31,399 nucleotides of DNA from Ruminococcus flavefaciens (GCA_002371825.1 DFHF01000015.1:1-31399); one strand, 5' to 3'. Shown: positions 1-8,708, counted from the stretch's first letter. Program-made: numbers and translations. Notes: generated from the sequence alone by a model not told the origin.

Positions 1-285
1 CTCGTGACCGTAGTCAGGAGCCTCGATACAGAGAGTTTCCTTTGAGTGATAAGGAATACCGAAGGAATCGCCATTCTTATTCTTGCTGAGGTAGCCGTTT
101 GTCTCACCGTTTGTGATTACATCATCATACAGTGAGGAGAACATTGTAGCGAAAGCTTCATTAGCCTTGCCCTCAGTAGCATAGCTGTTGTCAGCAGCTG
201 AAGCCATTGTAGGCAGTATAGCTGTAGCAGCTGAAGCTGCAGCGAGAAGACCAGCAACGAGTGACTTGTTCTTTTTGCTTATCAT
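1..285 (-). CDS. GH48 family cellulase (reducing-end exoglucanase), N-terminal part only
   Basis: Ninety-five codons run off the left edge. The start is ATG at 285, preceded by a GAGAGGGG ribosome site. The product begins with a signal peptide: a Lys-rich start (MISKKNKS), then an Ala/Leu-rich core ending near ASAAD. The mature part reads through NGYLSKN, GIPYHSKETL and EAPDYGHE, which match the conserved N-terminal motifs of family 48 glycoside hydrolases (GIPYHS.ETL and EAPDYGHETTSEA). GH48 enzymes are processive cellobiohydrolases and usually the main cellulosomal cellulase. A C-terminal dockerin would be expected but lies outside the window. The family call rests on about 40 informative residues, but the motif is distinctive. 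Confidence 0.88.
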   Translation of the reverse strand, partial: MISKKNKSLVAGLLAAASAATAILPTMASAADNSYATEGKANEAFATMFSSLYDDVITNGETNGYLSKNKNGDSFGIPYHSKETLCIEAPDYGHE

Positions 286-432
286 TAGTTTTTTACCCCT
301 CTCATAATAATATAGGTTAAAAAGTGGTTTGAAAATGAATGTTTCCCCTTACAAGGAAAATACGAAAATACTTCGTACACTGTGCGGCGCTTCACGGAGC
401 GTTCACACAATTCTCAAACTATTTTCAAAAAT
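286..432 (-). promoter_or_regulatory. Long 5' leader of the GH48 gene with small hairpins
   Basis: Between the promoter and the GH48 ATG are two inverted repeats. One is TACGAA/TTCGTA (361-366 and 372-377), followed on the transcript by a U-rich stretch. The other is a looser stem nearer the 5' end (about 382-410), with CGCT/AGCG as its core and TGTG/CACA outside. They could stabilise the mRNA or act as a weak attenuator. No known riboswitch class was recognised. Confidence 0.35.
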
Positions 433-461
433 ATTATATTCCACATTTTAAGCTATGTCAA
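433..461 (-). promoter_or_regulatory. Consensus sigma-A promoter of the GH48 gene
   Basis: On the minus strand, TTGACA (456-461) and TATAAT (433-438) are separated by exactly 17 bp, a perfect consensus. Transcription would begin near 426, giving a leader of about 140 nt before the GH48 ATG. Confidence 0.85.
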
Positions 462-861
462 CAGTTTCGGAACTTTTCTCAATTGCCCAAAAGTGATTTT
501 GGTGCAATGCACACATAACCAACGGCATTTTTGTACATTTTGTCCATTAACAAAAAGTCGTGATTTTTTAAGTTATGAACACCTTATTAACAATCCAAGA
601 GTTTTTATCAAAGCTTTCAAGATTCATCTCCTTTACAATAAATCTTCACAAAATCCACACACATCAGCTTTAACATTTAGAATGAAATGTTTATGTCCGG
701 TCAGCAGGTGTTCAGATGCTCTCAATTGAATTAATATTTTGTTCACATTTTATTCATCAGGAGTTAATATAAATCTGGGATAATAAAACAGTATGCTATT
801 GTGACATTCCCCATCCTGACATACATTTATATTATTTAATTTTATGTGAAAGGAGAAGCTC
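462..861. other. AT-rich divergent intergenic region upstream of the ABC operon
   Basis: About 400 bp between the GH48 promoter and the ABC ATPase. I see no convincing gene here. A 115-codon open frame on the plus strand crosses the GH48 promoter and lacks a ribosome site. The ABC operon promoter must lie in 720-800, but only weak matches are visible, for example GATAAT at 779-784 without a good -35. Confidence 0.5.
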
Positions 862-1905
862 ATGATCACTATTGAAAATCTTACCAAATATTATGGAAAG
901 AACCGGGCTGTTAACAACATCAGCTTTACCATAAATGATAATGAGATCCTCGGATTCCTCGGGCCTAACGGTGCGGGTAAATCCACAACCATGAATATGA
1001 TCGCCGGATATCTCCCGATGACATCCGGAAAGGTCACTATCTTCGGCCACGATATCACTCGTGACGCAACAAATGCCAAGCTTGAACTCGGCTATCTCCC
1101 TGAGATACCTCCGGTATACCCGGATATGAAGGTCACAGAATACCTTTCATTCTGTGCAGGCATCAAGCGCATCCCAAGAGGCAAGCGCAAGGACGAGATC
1201 AACCGTGTCATGGAGCTGCTCAAGATAACCGATGTCAAGGGCAAGCTCATCCGCAACCTTTCCAAGGGCTATCGTCAGCGTGTAGGATTCGCTCAGGCTC
1301 TCCTCGGAGACCCGAAGTTCATCATCCTTGACGAGCCTACAGTAGGTCTCGACCCGAATCAGGTCGTTGAGGTAAGAAAGCTCATCAAGAGCCTCAAAAA
1401 GGATCACACAGTTATTTTCAGCTCCCATATCCTCAGCGAGGTAAGTGAGGTCTGCGACAGAGTCGTTATTATAAACAAAGGCGATATAAGAGCTATCGAT
1501 ACTATCGAAAATCTCGAGAGCACTTTCAGCGACTCCCTGTCCTTACATATTAAAATTAAAGGCTCAAAGAGCAAGGCTGCTTCAATTATCGAAACGACTG
1601 AAGGAGTCAAGGAGATACTCTCTATTGATGATGAAGGAAATGACATCTATTCATTTGTTGTTCAGCTCAGCGGCGATGCCGAAGAGATTCAGGACAAGCT
1701 CATGGCTGACCTTCTCGGCAGTCAGATCCGTATCGTAGAGATATTTACTGAAAAGCCAAATCTCGAAAATGTATTTATTGATCTCATCAACCGTCCCGTT
1801 AAGAAAGAACGCCTTGAAGATCTCCTCAATGAGATCGTTCCGGAAACCGACTCCGCCGATGACAGCGCTGAGGACGACGAGGACGAAGAAAAGGAGGATA
1901 TCTGA
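862..1905 (+). CDS. ABC transporter ATP-binding protein (GldA/CcmA type)
   Basis: The product has 347 residues. Walker A is at 34-42 (GPNGAGKST), the ABC signature LSKGYRQ at 133-139, Walker B FIILDEP from 153 and the switch His in SSHIL at 189. The order and spacing are those of a single-domain ABC ATPase. After about residue 215 it continues into a regulatory C-terminus ending in a very acidic tail (EDDEDEEKEDI). AGGAG precedes the ATG at a good distance. Its stop overlaps the permease start (TGATG). With the next three genes it forms a set seen in many Firmicutes and resembling the Gld ABC system of gliding Bacteroidetes. Here it probably serves the cell envelope rather than motility. The substrate is unknown. 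Confidence 0.9.
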   Translation: MITIENLTKYYGKNRAVNNISFTINDNEILGFLGPNGAGKSTTMNMIAGYLPMTSGKVTIFGHDITRDATNAKLELGYLPEIPPVYPDMKVTEYLSFCAGIKRIPRGKRKDEINRVMELLKITDVKGKLIRNLSKGYRQRVGFAQALLGDPKFIILDEPTVGLDPNQVVEVRKLIKSLKKDHTVIFSSHILSEVSEVCDRVVIINKGDIRAIDTIENLESTFSDSLSLHIKIKGSKSKAASIIETTEGVKEILSIDDEGNDIYSFVVQLSGDAEEIQDKLMADLLGSQIRIVEIFTEKPNLENVFIDLINRPVKKERLEDLLNEIVPETDSADDSAEDDEDEEKEDI

Positions 1906-2639
1906 TGTTTTCTGTTTATAAAAAGGAGCTGCAGTCATTCTTCTATACGCCGTTTGCGTATGCGTTAACTGCCCTTTTCATGCTCCTGTTCTCTTACATA
2001 TTTGCAAATGCGATCGCTAAGCTGGAGACCACCAACCGACTGATGTTCTCATTCACTGAGATATTCTATGACGTTATAATCTTCTTCATATTCCTTATAC
2101 CGATCATAACCATGCGTACCTTCGCTGACGAGAGAAAGCTGGGCACCGAAGTACTTCTGATGTCATCGCCTCTGAATGTGGCAAAGATAGTTCTCGGAAA
2201 GTTCTTCGCAAACGCAACAGTATTCCTCTTCATGATCGCCGGCTCAGTACTCTTCCCCATAGTTACCGAAAAGAACGGCGAAGTAGTTATCAGTCAGCTC
2301 ATCTGTGCTTATATCGGATTCTTCTCATGGGGACTCATGTTCATAGCACTGGGTATGCTCATCTCCTCATTTACCGAGAACTCTATCACTGCCGCTATCA
2401 TCGGTGAGATAGTGATGTTCGCCGACCTTTTCCTCGACGACTTCTCCCGTACAGCCTTCATTTCACAGTACCCCAAGCTTCAGTCTGTGCTTCTCTCATT
2501 TGCAGCACAGCCCCGCTTCGCTTACTTCTCACAGGGCTTCATCCGTCTTTCAGATCTGGTATTTTTCGGATCTGCCATAATAGTTCTTCTCTCATGGACA
2601 TACATCTCCATTGAAAGAAGACGCTGGAACAGGGGGTAA
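1905..2639 (+). CDS. ABC transporter permease (GldF-like, ABC-2 type)
   Basis: 244 residues with about six hydrophobic segments (near residues 15-35, 55-70, 95-120, 130-155, 165-180 and 215-235). The N-terminal MFSVYKKELQSFFYTPFAYA is typical of GldF-type ABC-2 permeases, as is the loop TFADERKLGTEVLLMSSP between the second and third segments. The start overlaps the ATPase stop by one base and the AAGGAGG just upstream serves as ribosome site. It would be the membrane channel for the ATPase. The next gene follows after 6 bp, so all are translated from one message. Confidence 0.88.
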   Translation: MFSVYKKELQSFFYTPFAYALTALFMLLFSYIFANAIAKLETTNRLMFSFTEIFYDVIIFFIFLIPIITMRTFADERKLGTEVLLMSSPLNVAKIVLGKFFANATVFLFMIAGSVLFPIVTEKNGEVVISQLICAYIGFFSWGLMFIALGMLISSFTENSITAAIIGEIVMFADLFLDDFSRTAFISQYPKLQSVLLSFAAQPRFAYFSQGFIRLSDLVFFGSAIIVLLSWTYISIERRRWNRG

Positions 2640-2645
2640 GCTCTG

Positions 2646-4196
2646 ATGAACAAGAAAAAGATAAATCTTTCCGGACCCTTTGCTTTTGTTCTGGCAATAC
2701 TGGTCCTGCTGATATTCGTGCCGATAAACCTTATTATAAAGTACTATGACAAGGTTTTTGATATGACACCAAATAAGAAGTACACTCTCAACTCCAAGAC
2801 AGTTGACCTCCTCAATGAAGTTGAGGACAAGGAAATCGACGTTTACTATCTTTCAGAGCTCAGATACCTCCAGGACAGCCCTGAGTACCTCCCGCTCTAC
2901 CACACACTCACAGAGCTGGATTCAAGAAGCAATATCACTCTCCACTGTATCGACCCTAACGAGGATGTTGCCATTGCTTCCCAGCTTGACCCTACCGGCA
3001 TCCTTAAAGTCGGTGATAACGACGTATTTGTAAAATGCGGAGATGTAATCAAGAAGGTCGAAGCTGAAAGAATCTTCCAGAAGATAGACGGTGTTCAGCA
3101 CTACGACGGTGAAGAGCTCATCTCCGGTGCTATAAGAACAGTTACCAAGGGCTCACTTCCCACAGTATACTTCCTCATCGGACACGGTGAAAAGTCCATC
3201 TACACTGAGGAATACGACCCGTCAAGTGAGTACAGCCAGGAGCACGGCTACGGTGTTTTTGCCCGCCAGCTCTTCGCAAAGAACTATGATGTCAAGGAGC
3301 TTGATCTCTCCAAGGAAAAAGCCATCCCTGACAATGCTTCAATAATCTACCTTGCAGGCCCGCAGGAGGACCTCACCAATGATGAGACTGCTCTCCTTCT
3401 CGATTATCTCGACAAGGGCGGCGCAATGTCCTTCCTTATCGGTCCTACCGAAGCAAAAGGACGCTTCAAGAACATCGAGAAAATACTTGACCAGTTCGGA
3501 ATTCTCATGGACTACAATGTTGTTACCGAGACAAATTCCATGTGTCAGCTTGAAAACAGAGACTACAACAAGGATCCCAAGTTCATGCGTGTCGAGTTCG
3601 TTGATAACACCGCCGCAGAAAATGACTACAGCGAAGACCTTACATCTGAGCTCATAATGCTCATAGACAACGGCGCATATACCCCCGGTGTTTCAAATAC
3701 AAGAAGCTTCTACCTCATGGATGAGTACAGCTTCGCAAATGCAGCAACTACTGAGGTGGGACAGCTCTTCACAAATACTCCTGACCCGACCAATCAGTTA
3801 GAGCCTCACTACACTACTGACAGTATTGCAATGGGCGGAGATGATACAACCGTTGACGAGGCTGACGGCCTTGATGAAGAAGAGCTCACACTCGGAGCTT
3901 ACAGCTACAACAAGGCTACAGGTGCCAAGATCATTGCTATGGGTTCAAACGATATCATCGATGCTGATGAGATGTGGCCCACTACCAGCGGCACACTCAT
4001 GCTCACAGTATTCACAAATACATGGCTCTATGATGCCGATGACTCCCTCGGAGTCGGAACAAAGCTCAACTCCTATGACTATATGGAGTTCTCAAGCGGA
4101 GGAAAGGCAAAGACTACTATCGTCATCCTTATCGCATTCCCCATTGCAGTAGCAGTGGTCGGTGTACTGGTATGGCTGAAGAGACGTCACGCCTGA
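2646..4196 (+). CDS. GldG-like ABC-associated membrane protein
   Basis: 516 residues. An N-terminal membrane anchor at about 13-31 is followed by a large extracytoplasmic region and a C-terminal membrane segment at about 492-512 ending in KRRHA. The outer region contains PNKKYTLNSKTVDLLNEVED and VYFLIGHGEKS, which fit the ABC-type uncharacterised transport domain of GldG (ABC_transp_aux). It sits 6 bp after the permease and is presumably part of the same complex. The extracellular part is rich in Asp, Glu, Asn and Tyr. Its biochemical role is not established for this family in Firmicutes. Confidence 0.82.
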   Translation: MNKKKINLSGPFAFVLAILVLLIFVPINLIIKYYDKVFDMTPNKKYTLNSKTVDLLNEVEDKEIDVYYLSELRYLQDSPEYLPLYHTLTELDSRSNITLHCIDPNEDVAIASQLDPTGILKVGDNDVFVKCGDVIKKVEAERIFQKIDGVQHYDGEELISGAIRTVTKGSLPTVYFLIGHGEKSIYTEEYDPSSEYSQEHGYGVFARQLFAKNYDVKELDLSKEKAIPDNASIIYLAGPQEDLTNDETALLLDYLDKGGAMSFLIGPTEAKGRFKNIEKILDQFGILMDYNVVTETNSMCQLENRDYNKDPKFMRVEFVDNTAAENDYSEDLTSELIMLIDNGAYTPGVSNTRSFYLMDEYSFANAATTEVGQLFTNTPDPTNQLEPHYTTDSIAMGGDDTTVDEADGLDEEELTLGAYSYNKATGAKIIAMGSNDIIDADEMWPTTSGTLMLTVFTNTWLYDADDSLGVGTKLNSYDYMEFSSGGKAKTTIVILIAFPIAVAVVGVLVWLKRRHA

Positions 4197-4208
4197 TCGA
4201 TATGCAGC

Positions 4209-4253
4209 AAAACTGCCGCAGACTGCCCGACGGCGGACTGCGGCAGCAGTTTT
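4209..4253 (+). terminator. Terminator-like hairpin between the GldG-like and DUF4340 genes
   Basis: CTGCCGCAG (4213-4221) pairs perfectly with CTGCGGCAG (4238-4246), and outer AAAACTG/CAGTTTT can extend the stem. Only four T residues follow, so it looks like a partial terminator or attenuator inside the operon that would lower DUF4340 expression relative to the first three genes. Confidence 0.5.
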
Positions 4254-4284
4254 ATCCAATACATAATGTTTAAGGAGATCTTTT

Positions 4285-5649
4285 ATGAAAAAACCTATAG
4301 TTGCCTTCGGAGCACTTGTGCTCGCCGCAGGTATCTCAGTAGGCGGATACCTCGCCGTAAGAGATAAGCAGAAAACAGATGAAAAAAAGAAAGAGGAGAA
4401 AGCTCAGGGGCTTGTACTCTTCGACTTTGACGAGACCAGCATCAACAAAATGGAGATAGTTTCAGGCGATGAGAAATACACTCTCGAGCGTGATGACAGC
4501 ACATGGGAAATAACAGAGGGAGACCAGTTCCCGCTTGAACAGGATTATATCAACCTGATATGCTCCTATGCCTCTGATATGACTGCTTCTGCTGAGTATT
4601 CCGGTTCTCTTGAAGATTACGGACTTGATTCGCCAAGCACCGTTACCCTCTACAGCGATGATGACAGTTACACAATAAATGTAGGCAAGATATCACCTAC
4701 CAATGAGTACTATTACGTTCAGACCGGAGACAGAGACGGTATCTATTCCATGCGTGCACTCAATGGCTCGATACTCGGACTCAACAAAAAATTCCTTCGT
4801 TCAAAGTCGATTATTCCCTATACAGATGACGAAATAGCCGGATTCACAATAATCAAGGACGGCAAAACCACTCTGCAGATCGAACGTGACCAGAATGGTT
4901 CATGGCTTGATCCTATAGGATATGAGGGATTCAACGTGGACTACTCCGCTATGTCCTCAATGACATCAATATTTACCCGTATCGTGATACAGGATGTGCT
5001 TGAGCATGAACCCGCTGATCTTTCCCGCTATGGACTTGACAAGCCCAAGGGTGAATGTATCATAAAAGGACAGGATGGTGAAGAGCACCAGATCCTCGTA
5101 AGTGAACCATACGGCAATAAGGACTACTCCTATGTGTATATCAGTGATGACGATCAGATCGTCTCATGCTACACCGGCGATATGAAATTCCTCGACTATA
5201 CTCCTATGAATTTCATTCAGGACACCTATAAGCTCCCCGATTACAATAATGTAAAAGGCTTTGAGCTCAAATTCAACGGCCGTGAAGACAGCTTCACCTT
5301 CGATCCGGATAAAAACACCGGAACTCTCAACGGCTCCGCTTTTGACATAAACAATGACGAACTCAGTGTGGCCTTCCAGACCTTCTACACCTCCATGAAT
5401 ACACTCACTGTCACCTCAGTAGACAGCGAAAGCGATCATGAACTGAAGGATCCGATACTGACAGCAGTCTACCATACTATTTCTGACGGTGATGTCACCT
5501 GCGATATTGTGGATGCAGGAGATAAAACAGCTTATCTCTTCATCGACGGAAAGTACTCCGGATACAATATATCCACAGATACACTGACCGGTAAGAACTC
5601 CCTCGTAAACTTCTTTGAGAAGTTTAGAGACGCAGCCGGTATCGAATAA
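4285..5649 (+). CDS. DUF4340 domain-containing envelope protein
   Basis: 454 residues with an N-terminal signal anchor (KKPIVAFGALVLAAGISVGGY, then charged residues), followed by an extracytoplasmic region. Two repeated units, each ending in a 'YGLD.P' motif (DYGLDSPSTVTLY near 112-124 and RYGLDKPKGECII near 249-261), are the hallmark of DUF4340. The start is ATG at 4285 with AAGGAG eight bases upstream. DUF4340 proteins commonly sit next to Gld-like ABC genes, so this is probably an accessory subunit of the same system. A strong terminator closes the operon right after the stop. Confidence 0.82.
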   Translation: MKKPIVAFGALVLAAGISVGGYLAVRDKQKTDEKKKEEKAQGLVLFDFDETSINKMEIVSGDEKYTLERDDSTWEITEGDQFPLEQDYINLICSYASDMTASAEYSGSLEDYGLDSPSTVTLYSDDDSYTINVGKISPTNEYYYVQTGDRDGIYSMRALNGSILGLNKKFLRSKSIIPYTDDEIAGFTIIKDGKTTLQIERDQNGSWLDPIGYEGFNVDYSAMSSMTSIFTRIVIQDVLEHEPADLSRYGLDKPKGECIIKGQDGEEHQILVSEPYGNKDYSYVYISDDDQIVSCYTGDMKFLDYTPMNFIQDTYKLPDYNNVKGFELKFNGREDSFTFDPDKNTGTLNGSAFDINNDELSVAFQTFYTSMNTLTVTSVDSESDHELKDPILTAVYHTISDGDVTCDIVDAGDKTAYLFIDGKYSGYNISTDTLTGKNSLVNFFEKFRDAAGIE

Positions 5650-5656
5650 TATAAGT

Positions 5657-5695
5657 CTCCGCCGCAGTTTATCTGCAGCGGAGCTTTTCTTTTTG
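5657..5695 (+). terminator. Rho-independent terminator of the ABC operon
   Basis: The stem CTCCGCcGCAG / CTGCaGCGGAG (5657-5667 and 5673-5683) has one mismatch and a five-base loop. It is followed by TTTTCTTTTT. Confidence 0.85.
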
Positions 5696-5798
5696 CACAG
5701 CAATACGGAAAGGTGAACTTTGTAAGGTGCTGTCTGTAGTCTTTATTTTCCTCCTTATGCATATATATTGATTGAATCCATTTTAAGGAGGGATAATC

Positions 5799-6074
5799 TT
5801 GAAGGCTCAGCCAGATCAGCGGGCAGTGGTGCTGGGGCGCTACATACTCGAGAACAGAACGACCGTCCGTGCCGCCGCAAAAATATTCGGGATCAGCAAA
5901 AGCACAGTACATAAGGATGTGACAGACCGTCTTAGAAATGAAGACCCGGAGCTTTATGCAAAGGTGAAGGATATACTTGAGATAAACAAACAGGAAAGGC
6001 ATATCAGAGGAGGTCTTGCCACAAGGCAGAAATACAGGGATATAGCAGAAAAGAAAAAGGTCGGGACAAGATAG
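5799..6074 (+). CDS. spoIIID: Sporulation transcriptional regulator SpoIIID
   Basis: 91 residues, close to the 93 of Bacillus SpoIIID. A helix-turn-helix occupies residues 22-42 (TVRAAAKIFGISKSTVHKDV), with the family motif SKSTVHKD and the C-terminal RHIRGGLATRQKY that matches the basic DNA-binding tail of SpoIIID. In Bacillus it adjusts mother-cell sigma-E and sigma-K regulons. The start is TTG at 5799, with AAGGAGGG six bases upstream; no ATG is available. A CATATATA element at 5760-5767 resembles a sigma-E -10 box only loosely. It indicates that this lineage has, or had, endospore formation. Confidence 0.93.
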   Translation: MKAQPDQRAVVLGRYILENRTTVRAAAKIFGISKSTVHKDVTDRLRNEDPELYAKVKDILEINKQERHIRGGLATRQKYRDIAEKKKVGTR

Positions 6075-6102
6075 CTGTCCGGCCGGAAGCATACAAAGGA
6101 TA

Positions 6103-6145
6103 AAGGGTCTGTCAGCCGCATTGCACGGATAACAGCCCCTTTTCT
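6103..6145. terminator. Bidirectional terminator between spoIIID and the sensor kinase
   Basis: AAAGGG-t-CTGT (6103-6112) pairs with ACAG-c-CCCTTT (6132-6142). The A- and T-rich flanks allow it to serve both convergent genes. Confidence 0.65.
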
Positions 6146-6147
6146 TA

Positions 6148-7815
6148 TTACATATTCCTTGTACCGATAGGCAGCTCAACAGTGAAAATAGTTCCCTTTC
6201 CGGGAGTACTCTCGACCCTGACCGTACCGCCGTGATACATTACGCCGTGCTTGACTATTGAAAGTCCAAGTCCTGTTCCCTTTATCCTGCGGGAACGGCT
6301 TTTGTCCACACGATAAAAGCGTTCAAATATCCTGTTGATATGCTCCTTTGGAATACCCATACCGTTATCGCTTACGGTTATTATCGCAGTCTTAGGGATA
6401 TGGGATATCCTTACCTCCAGTACACCTCCGGCAGAGTTATACTTTATGCCGTTATCGCAGAGATTATATATTATCTCCTCAAGCACAGTCCTGCTGCCGC
6501 TGAAAAGTACATGGGAGCCGGTGACAGAAGTTCTGACCTTTTTTTCTTCAGCAGCTATCTCAAGGCGGCCTAAGACCTCCTCTGCCAGCTCATAAAGGTC
6601 GACCTCCTCAGTCTGAATGGGAGCAGTCTCCTCATCCAGCTTTGAGAGAGAGACGATATCGTTGATAAGATTTATCAGTCTTTCAGCTTCGCTCCTGATA
6701 TTTCCGCCGAAGCCGGCAACATCCTCAGCCTTTACAATACCGCTTTCCAGCATATCTGAAATACCGTAGATAGTAGTAAGCGGAGTTTTCAGCTCGTGGG
6801 AAACATTCGATGTGAACTCCCGCCGCATTACCTCCAGTTTTTCCTTTTCAGTAACATCCATGAGCAGCACCACTATGCCGTTGACCATATCCGTGCTCTT
6901 AGCCGGATTTGCGATCACCTCCACATCTCCCTGCTTCATTCTGAGGATACAGTCTGAATGGCGGCCGCCGGCAGCATTCTGTATGCATCTTCTGAACACA
7001 TCTGAATTGTTCAGGGAGTAAATGCTCTGCCCCTCGGATACTGACTCAGCACCCAGAAGTCTCAGCGCACCTGAATTGCAGGCCAATACGCTCAGCTTCG
7101 GGTCAGCAAGGATAATACCCTCACTCATGCTCTCGGTTATAAGATTGAACTGCTCACGGCTCCTGTGGAGCTCATCCATCTGTCTTGCGACTCTGATATT
7201 CTGTGACCGGAGCTTATCGAGAAGGGGTTTTAGTTCAGGATAGCTGCCCTTGATCTTAGGGTGATCCAGATCGATATCATTTATCGGCTTAACTATTTTC
7301 TTTGAAAAATGGCTGGCCAGCAGAGCGGATATCAGTGCTGTAAGAGCAAGGAATACCAGCAACGGCTGCATAGCCTCAGCAAACTGTGCTGCAAAGGAAG
7401 AGTGAACATCTGTTACACGGATGACTGTATCATCACTCAGCCTTATCGAATAGCTTATAGATGAGCTTGAAATACTGGTATATCTTCGGACGCTGCTTCC
7501 CGAGCCATTGCGGAAAGCCTCCCTGACGTCCTCGGAGTCGAGGATACGGCTGCCGTCATCCTCTCCCTGAGAATCGAAGATTATCCTGCCGCTCCGGCTT
7601 ATCCAGGTAACACGCATATCACGCAGTTCGAGCCTGTCGATATATCCCGGACCGTTCATCTCCGCACCTCTTGCCACAAGCTCAGCCTCCGTGCGTATCT
7701 CCTCGCTTATCTTGCTGTTATATGACCTGTTAACAAAGGCGATCAGAATAACTGCGGAGAGAACTACCGCTATAGTCGAAAGCAGTATCATATTTCGGAT
7801 TATTCTTTTGGTCAA
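6148..7815 (-). CDS. Sensor histidine kinase, PhoR/WalK type
   Basis: 555 residues. First membrane segment at about 9-28, extracytoplasmic sensor at 30-145 and second membrane segment at 149-170. A PAS domain lies at about 222-325 (MSEGIILADPKLSVLACN). The HisKA motif FTSNVSHELKTPL places the phospho-acceptor at His340. The ATPase domain has an N box at 451-459 (NLCDNGIKY), G1 DNGMGIP at 483-489 and G2 GTGLGLS at 513-519. The start is a TTG at 7815 whose bases overlap the regulator's stop (TTGA), so the two are translationally coupled. The layout is that of PhoR, but phosphate sensing is only inferred. Confidence 0.9.
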   Translation of the reverse strand: MTKRIIRNMILLSTIAVVLSAVILIAFVNRSYNSKISEEIRTEAELVARGAEMNGPGYIDRLELRDMRVTWISRSGRIIFDSQGEDDGSRILDSEDVREAFRNGSGSSVRRYTSISSSSISYSIRLSDDTVIRVTDVHSSFAAQFAEAMQPLLVFLALTALISALLASHFSKKIVKPINDIDLDHPKIKGSYPELKPLLDKLRSQNIRVARQMDELHRSREQFNLITESMSEGIILADPKLSVLACNSGALRLLGAESVSEGQSIYSLNNSDVFRRCIQNAAGGRHSDCILRMKQGDVEVIANPAKSTDMVNGIVVLLMDVTEKEKLEVMRREFTSNVSHELKTPLTTIYGISDMLESGIVKAEDVAGFGGNIRSEAERLINLINDIVSLSKLDEETAPIQTEEVDLYELAEEVLGRLEIAAEEKKVRTSVTGSHVLFSGSRTVLEEIIYNLCDNGIKYNSAGGVLEVRISHIPKTAIITVSDNGMGIPKEHINRIFERFYRVDKSRSRRIKGTGLGLSIVKHGVMYHGGTVRVESTPGKGTIFTVELPIGTRNM

Positions 7816-8486
7816 GGCTCTTCACCCGCCTTGTAGCCTACTCCCCTGACAGTGATTATCACATCTCCGGCATCACCGAGCTTTGAGCGAAGAGTCCTTA
7901 TATGGACATCAACAGTTCTGCTCTCGCCTGAGAAATCGTATCCCCAGACTTTCCTGAGCAGTTCATCTCTTGAAAAAACTCTCTCCTTATTCTTCAGCAG
8001 AATTAGCAGGAGATCATATTCCTTATGGGTCAGCAGTACCTTACTGCCTGACGCAGTGACCTCATGGCGCTGCGGATAAACCGTAACATCCCCCAGCACT
8101 ATGGTATCAGAGGCACTGTCCCCTCCGGAGCGTCTCAGAAGAGCTTTCACCCTTGATATAAGCTCCATAGTACCGAATGGCTTGGAAATATAGTCATCAG
8201 CACCGCTGTCCAGGCCAGTCACCTTATCGAACTCGGTTCCCCTGGCACTCAGCATTATCACAGGGAGCTTTTCCGTTGAAGGATCGCTCCTCAGTTTCCG
8301 AAGTATAGACAGACCGTCCTCCTCCGGGAGCATTATGTCAAGCAGCACCAGCTCCGGGAGCTGCTTCTGCATAGCCTCATAAAAGGCAGACGGGAGCTCG
8401 AAGCCTTCAGCTTCAAATCCCGAATTATTCAATGCGTAGATAACGAAATTTCTTATCCCGCTGTCATCTTCAAGAAGGTAGATCAT
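7812..8486 (-). CDS. OmpR/PhoB-family response regulator
   Basis: 224 residues. The receiver has the acidic pair EDD at 6-8, phospho-acceptor Asp50 (LVLLDIMLPEEDG), Ser80 in MLSARG and Lys102 in SKPFG. The C-terminal winged helix (about 130-222) includes LTHKEYDLLLILLKN and SGESRTVDVHIRTLRSKLG, typical of OmpR-type DNA binding. ATG at 8486 follows AGGGGTG. It is transcribed ahead of, and coupled to, the kinase gene. The upstream region has no clear sigma-A promoter but carries spaced direct repeats that could bind this regulator. Confidence 0.92.
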   Translation of the reverse strand: MIYLLEDDSGIRNFVIYALNNSGFEAEGFELPSAFYEAMQKQLPELVLLDIMLPEEDGLSILRKLRSDPSTEKLPVIMLSARGTEFDKVTGLDSGADDYISKPFGTMELISRVKALLRRSGGDSASDTIVLGDVTVYPQRHEVTASGSKVLLTHKEYDLLLILLKNKERVFSRDELLRKVWGYDFSGESRTVDVHIRTLRSKLGDAGDVIITVRGVGYKAGEEP

Positions 8487-8607
8487 ATTATCACCCCTGA
8501 TTGGATCTTTGATAATAATATTGATGTGCCAACTAAATCTTGGATCTGATACTTGACAAAAATGGAATTTCTCTGCGTTTCAAAAGCTCGCAATGCGGCA
8601 GTATTCC

Positions 8608-8641
8608 TTCACTTTTGTACCTTGATAAATTTCACTTTTGT
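8608..8641 (-). promoter_or_regulatory. Spaced 11-bp direct repeats upstream of the response regulator
   Basis: TTCACTTTTGT occurs at 8608-8618 and again at 8631-8641, a 23-bp period or about two helical turns. This is how OmpR/PhoP-type regulators are usually arrayed. The repeats lie 122-155 bp upstream of the regulator start. A second pair, TTGGATCT at 8501-8508 and 8540-8547, lies closer to the gene. Confidence 0.45.
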
Positions 8642-8708
8642 CTTCGTCTGAACTTCAAGAGTTAATTGCCTCATCAATAGTATACCTCTTTTTCGTAAAA
8701 AAAGCAAT

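Noticed and set aside
382..729. A 115-codon open frame on the plus strand in the GH48-ABC intergenic region
   Set aside because: It crosses the GH48 promoter, has no ribosome site and its product has no recognisable pattern.
5532..6179. A 215-codon frame on the minus strand over the end of DUF4340 and all of spoIIID
   Set aside because: It is antisense to a clear SpoIIID gene and two terminators; Cys- and Pro-rich composition suggests a shadow frame.
8553..8590. TTGACA on the plus strand upstream of the response regulator
   Set aside because: No -10 box at a proper distance and no plus-strand gene follows.
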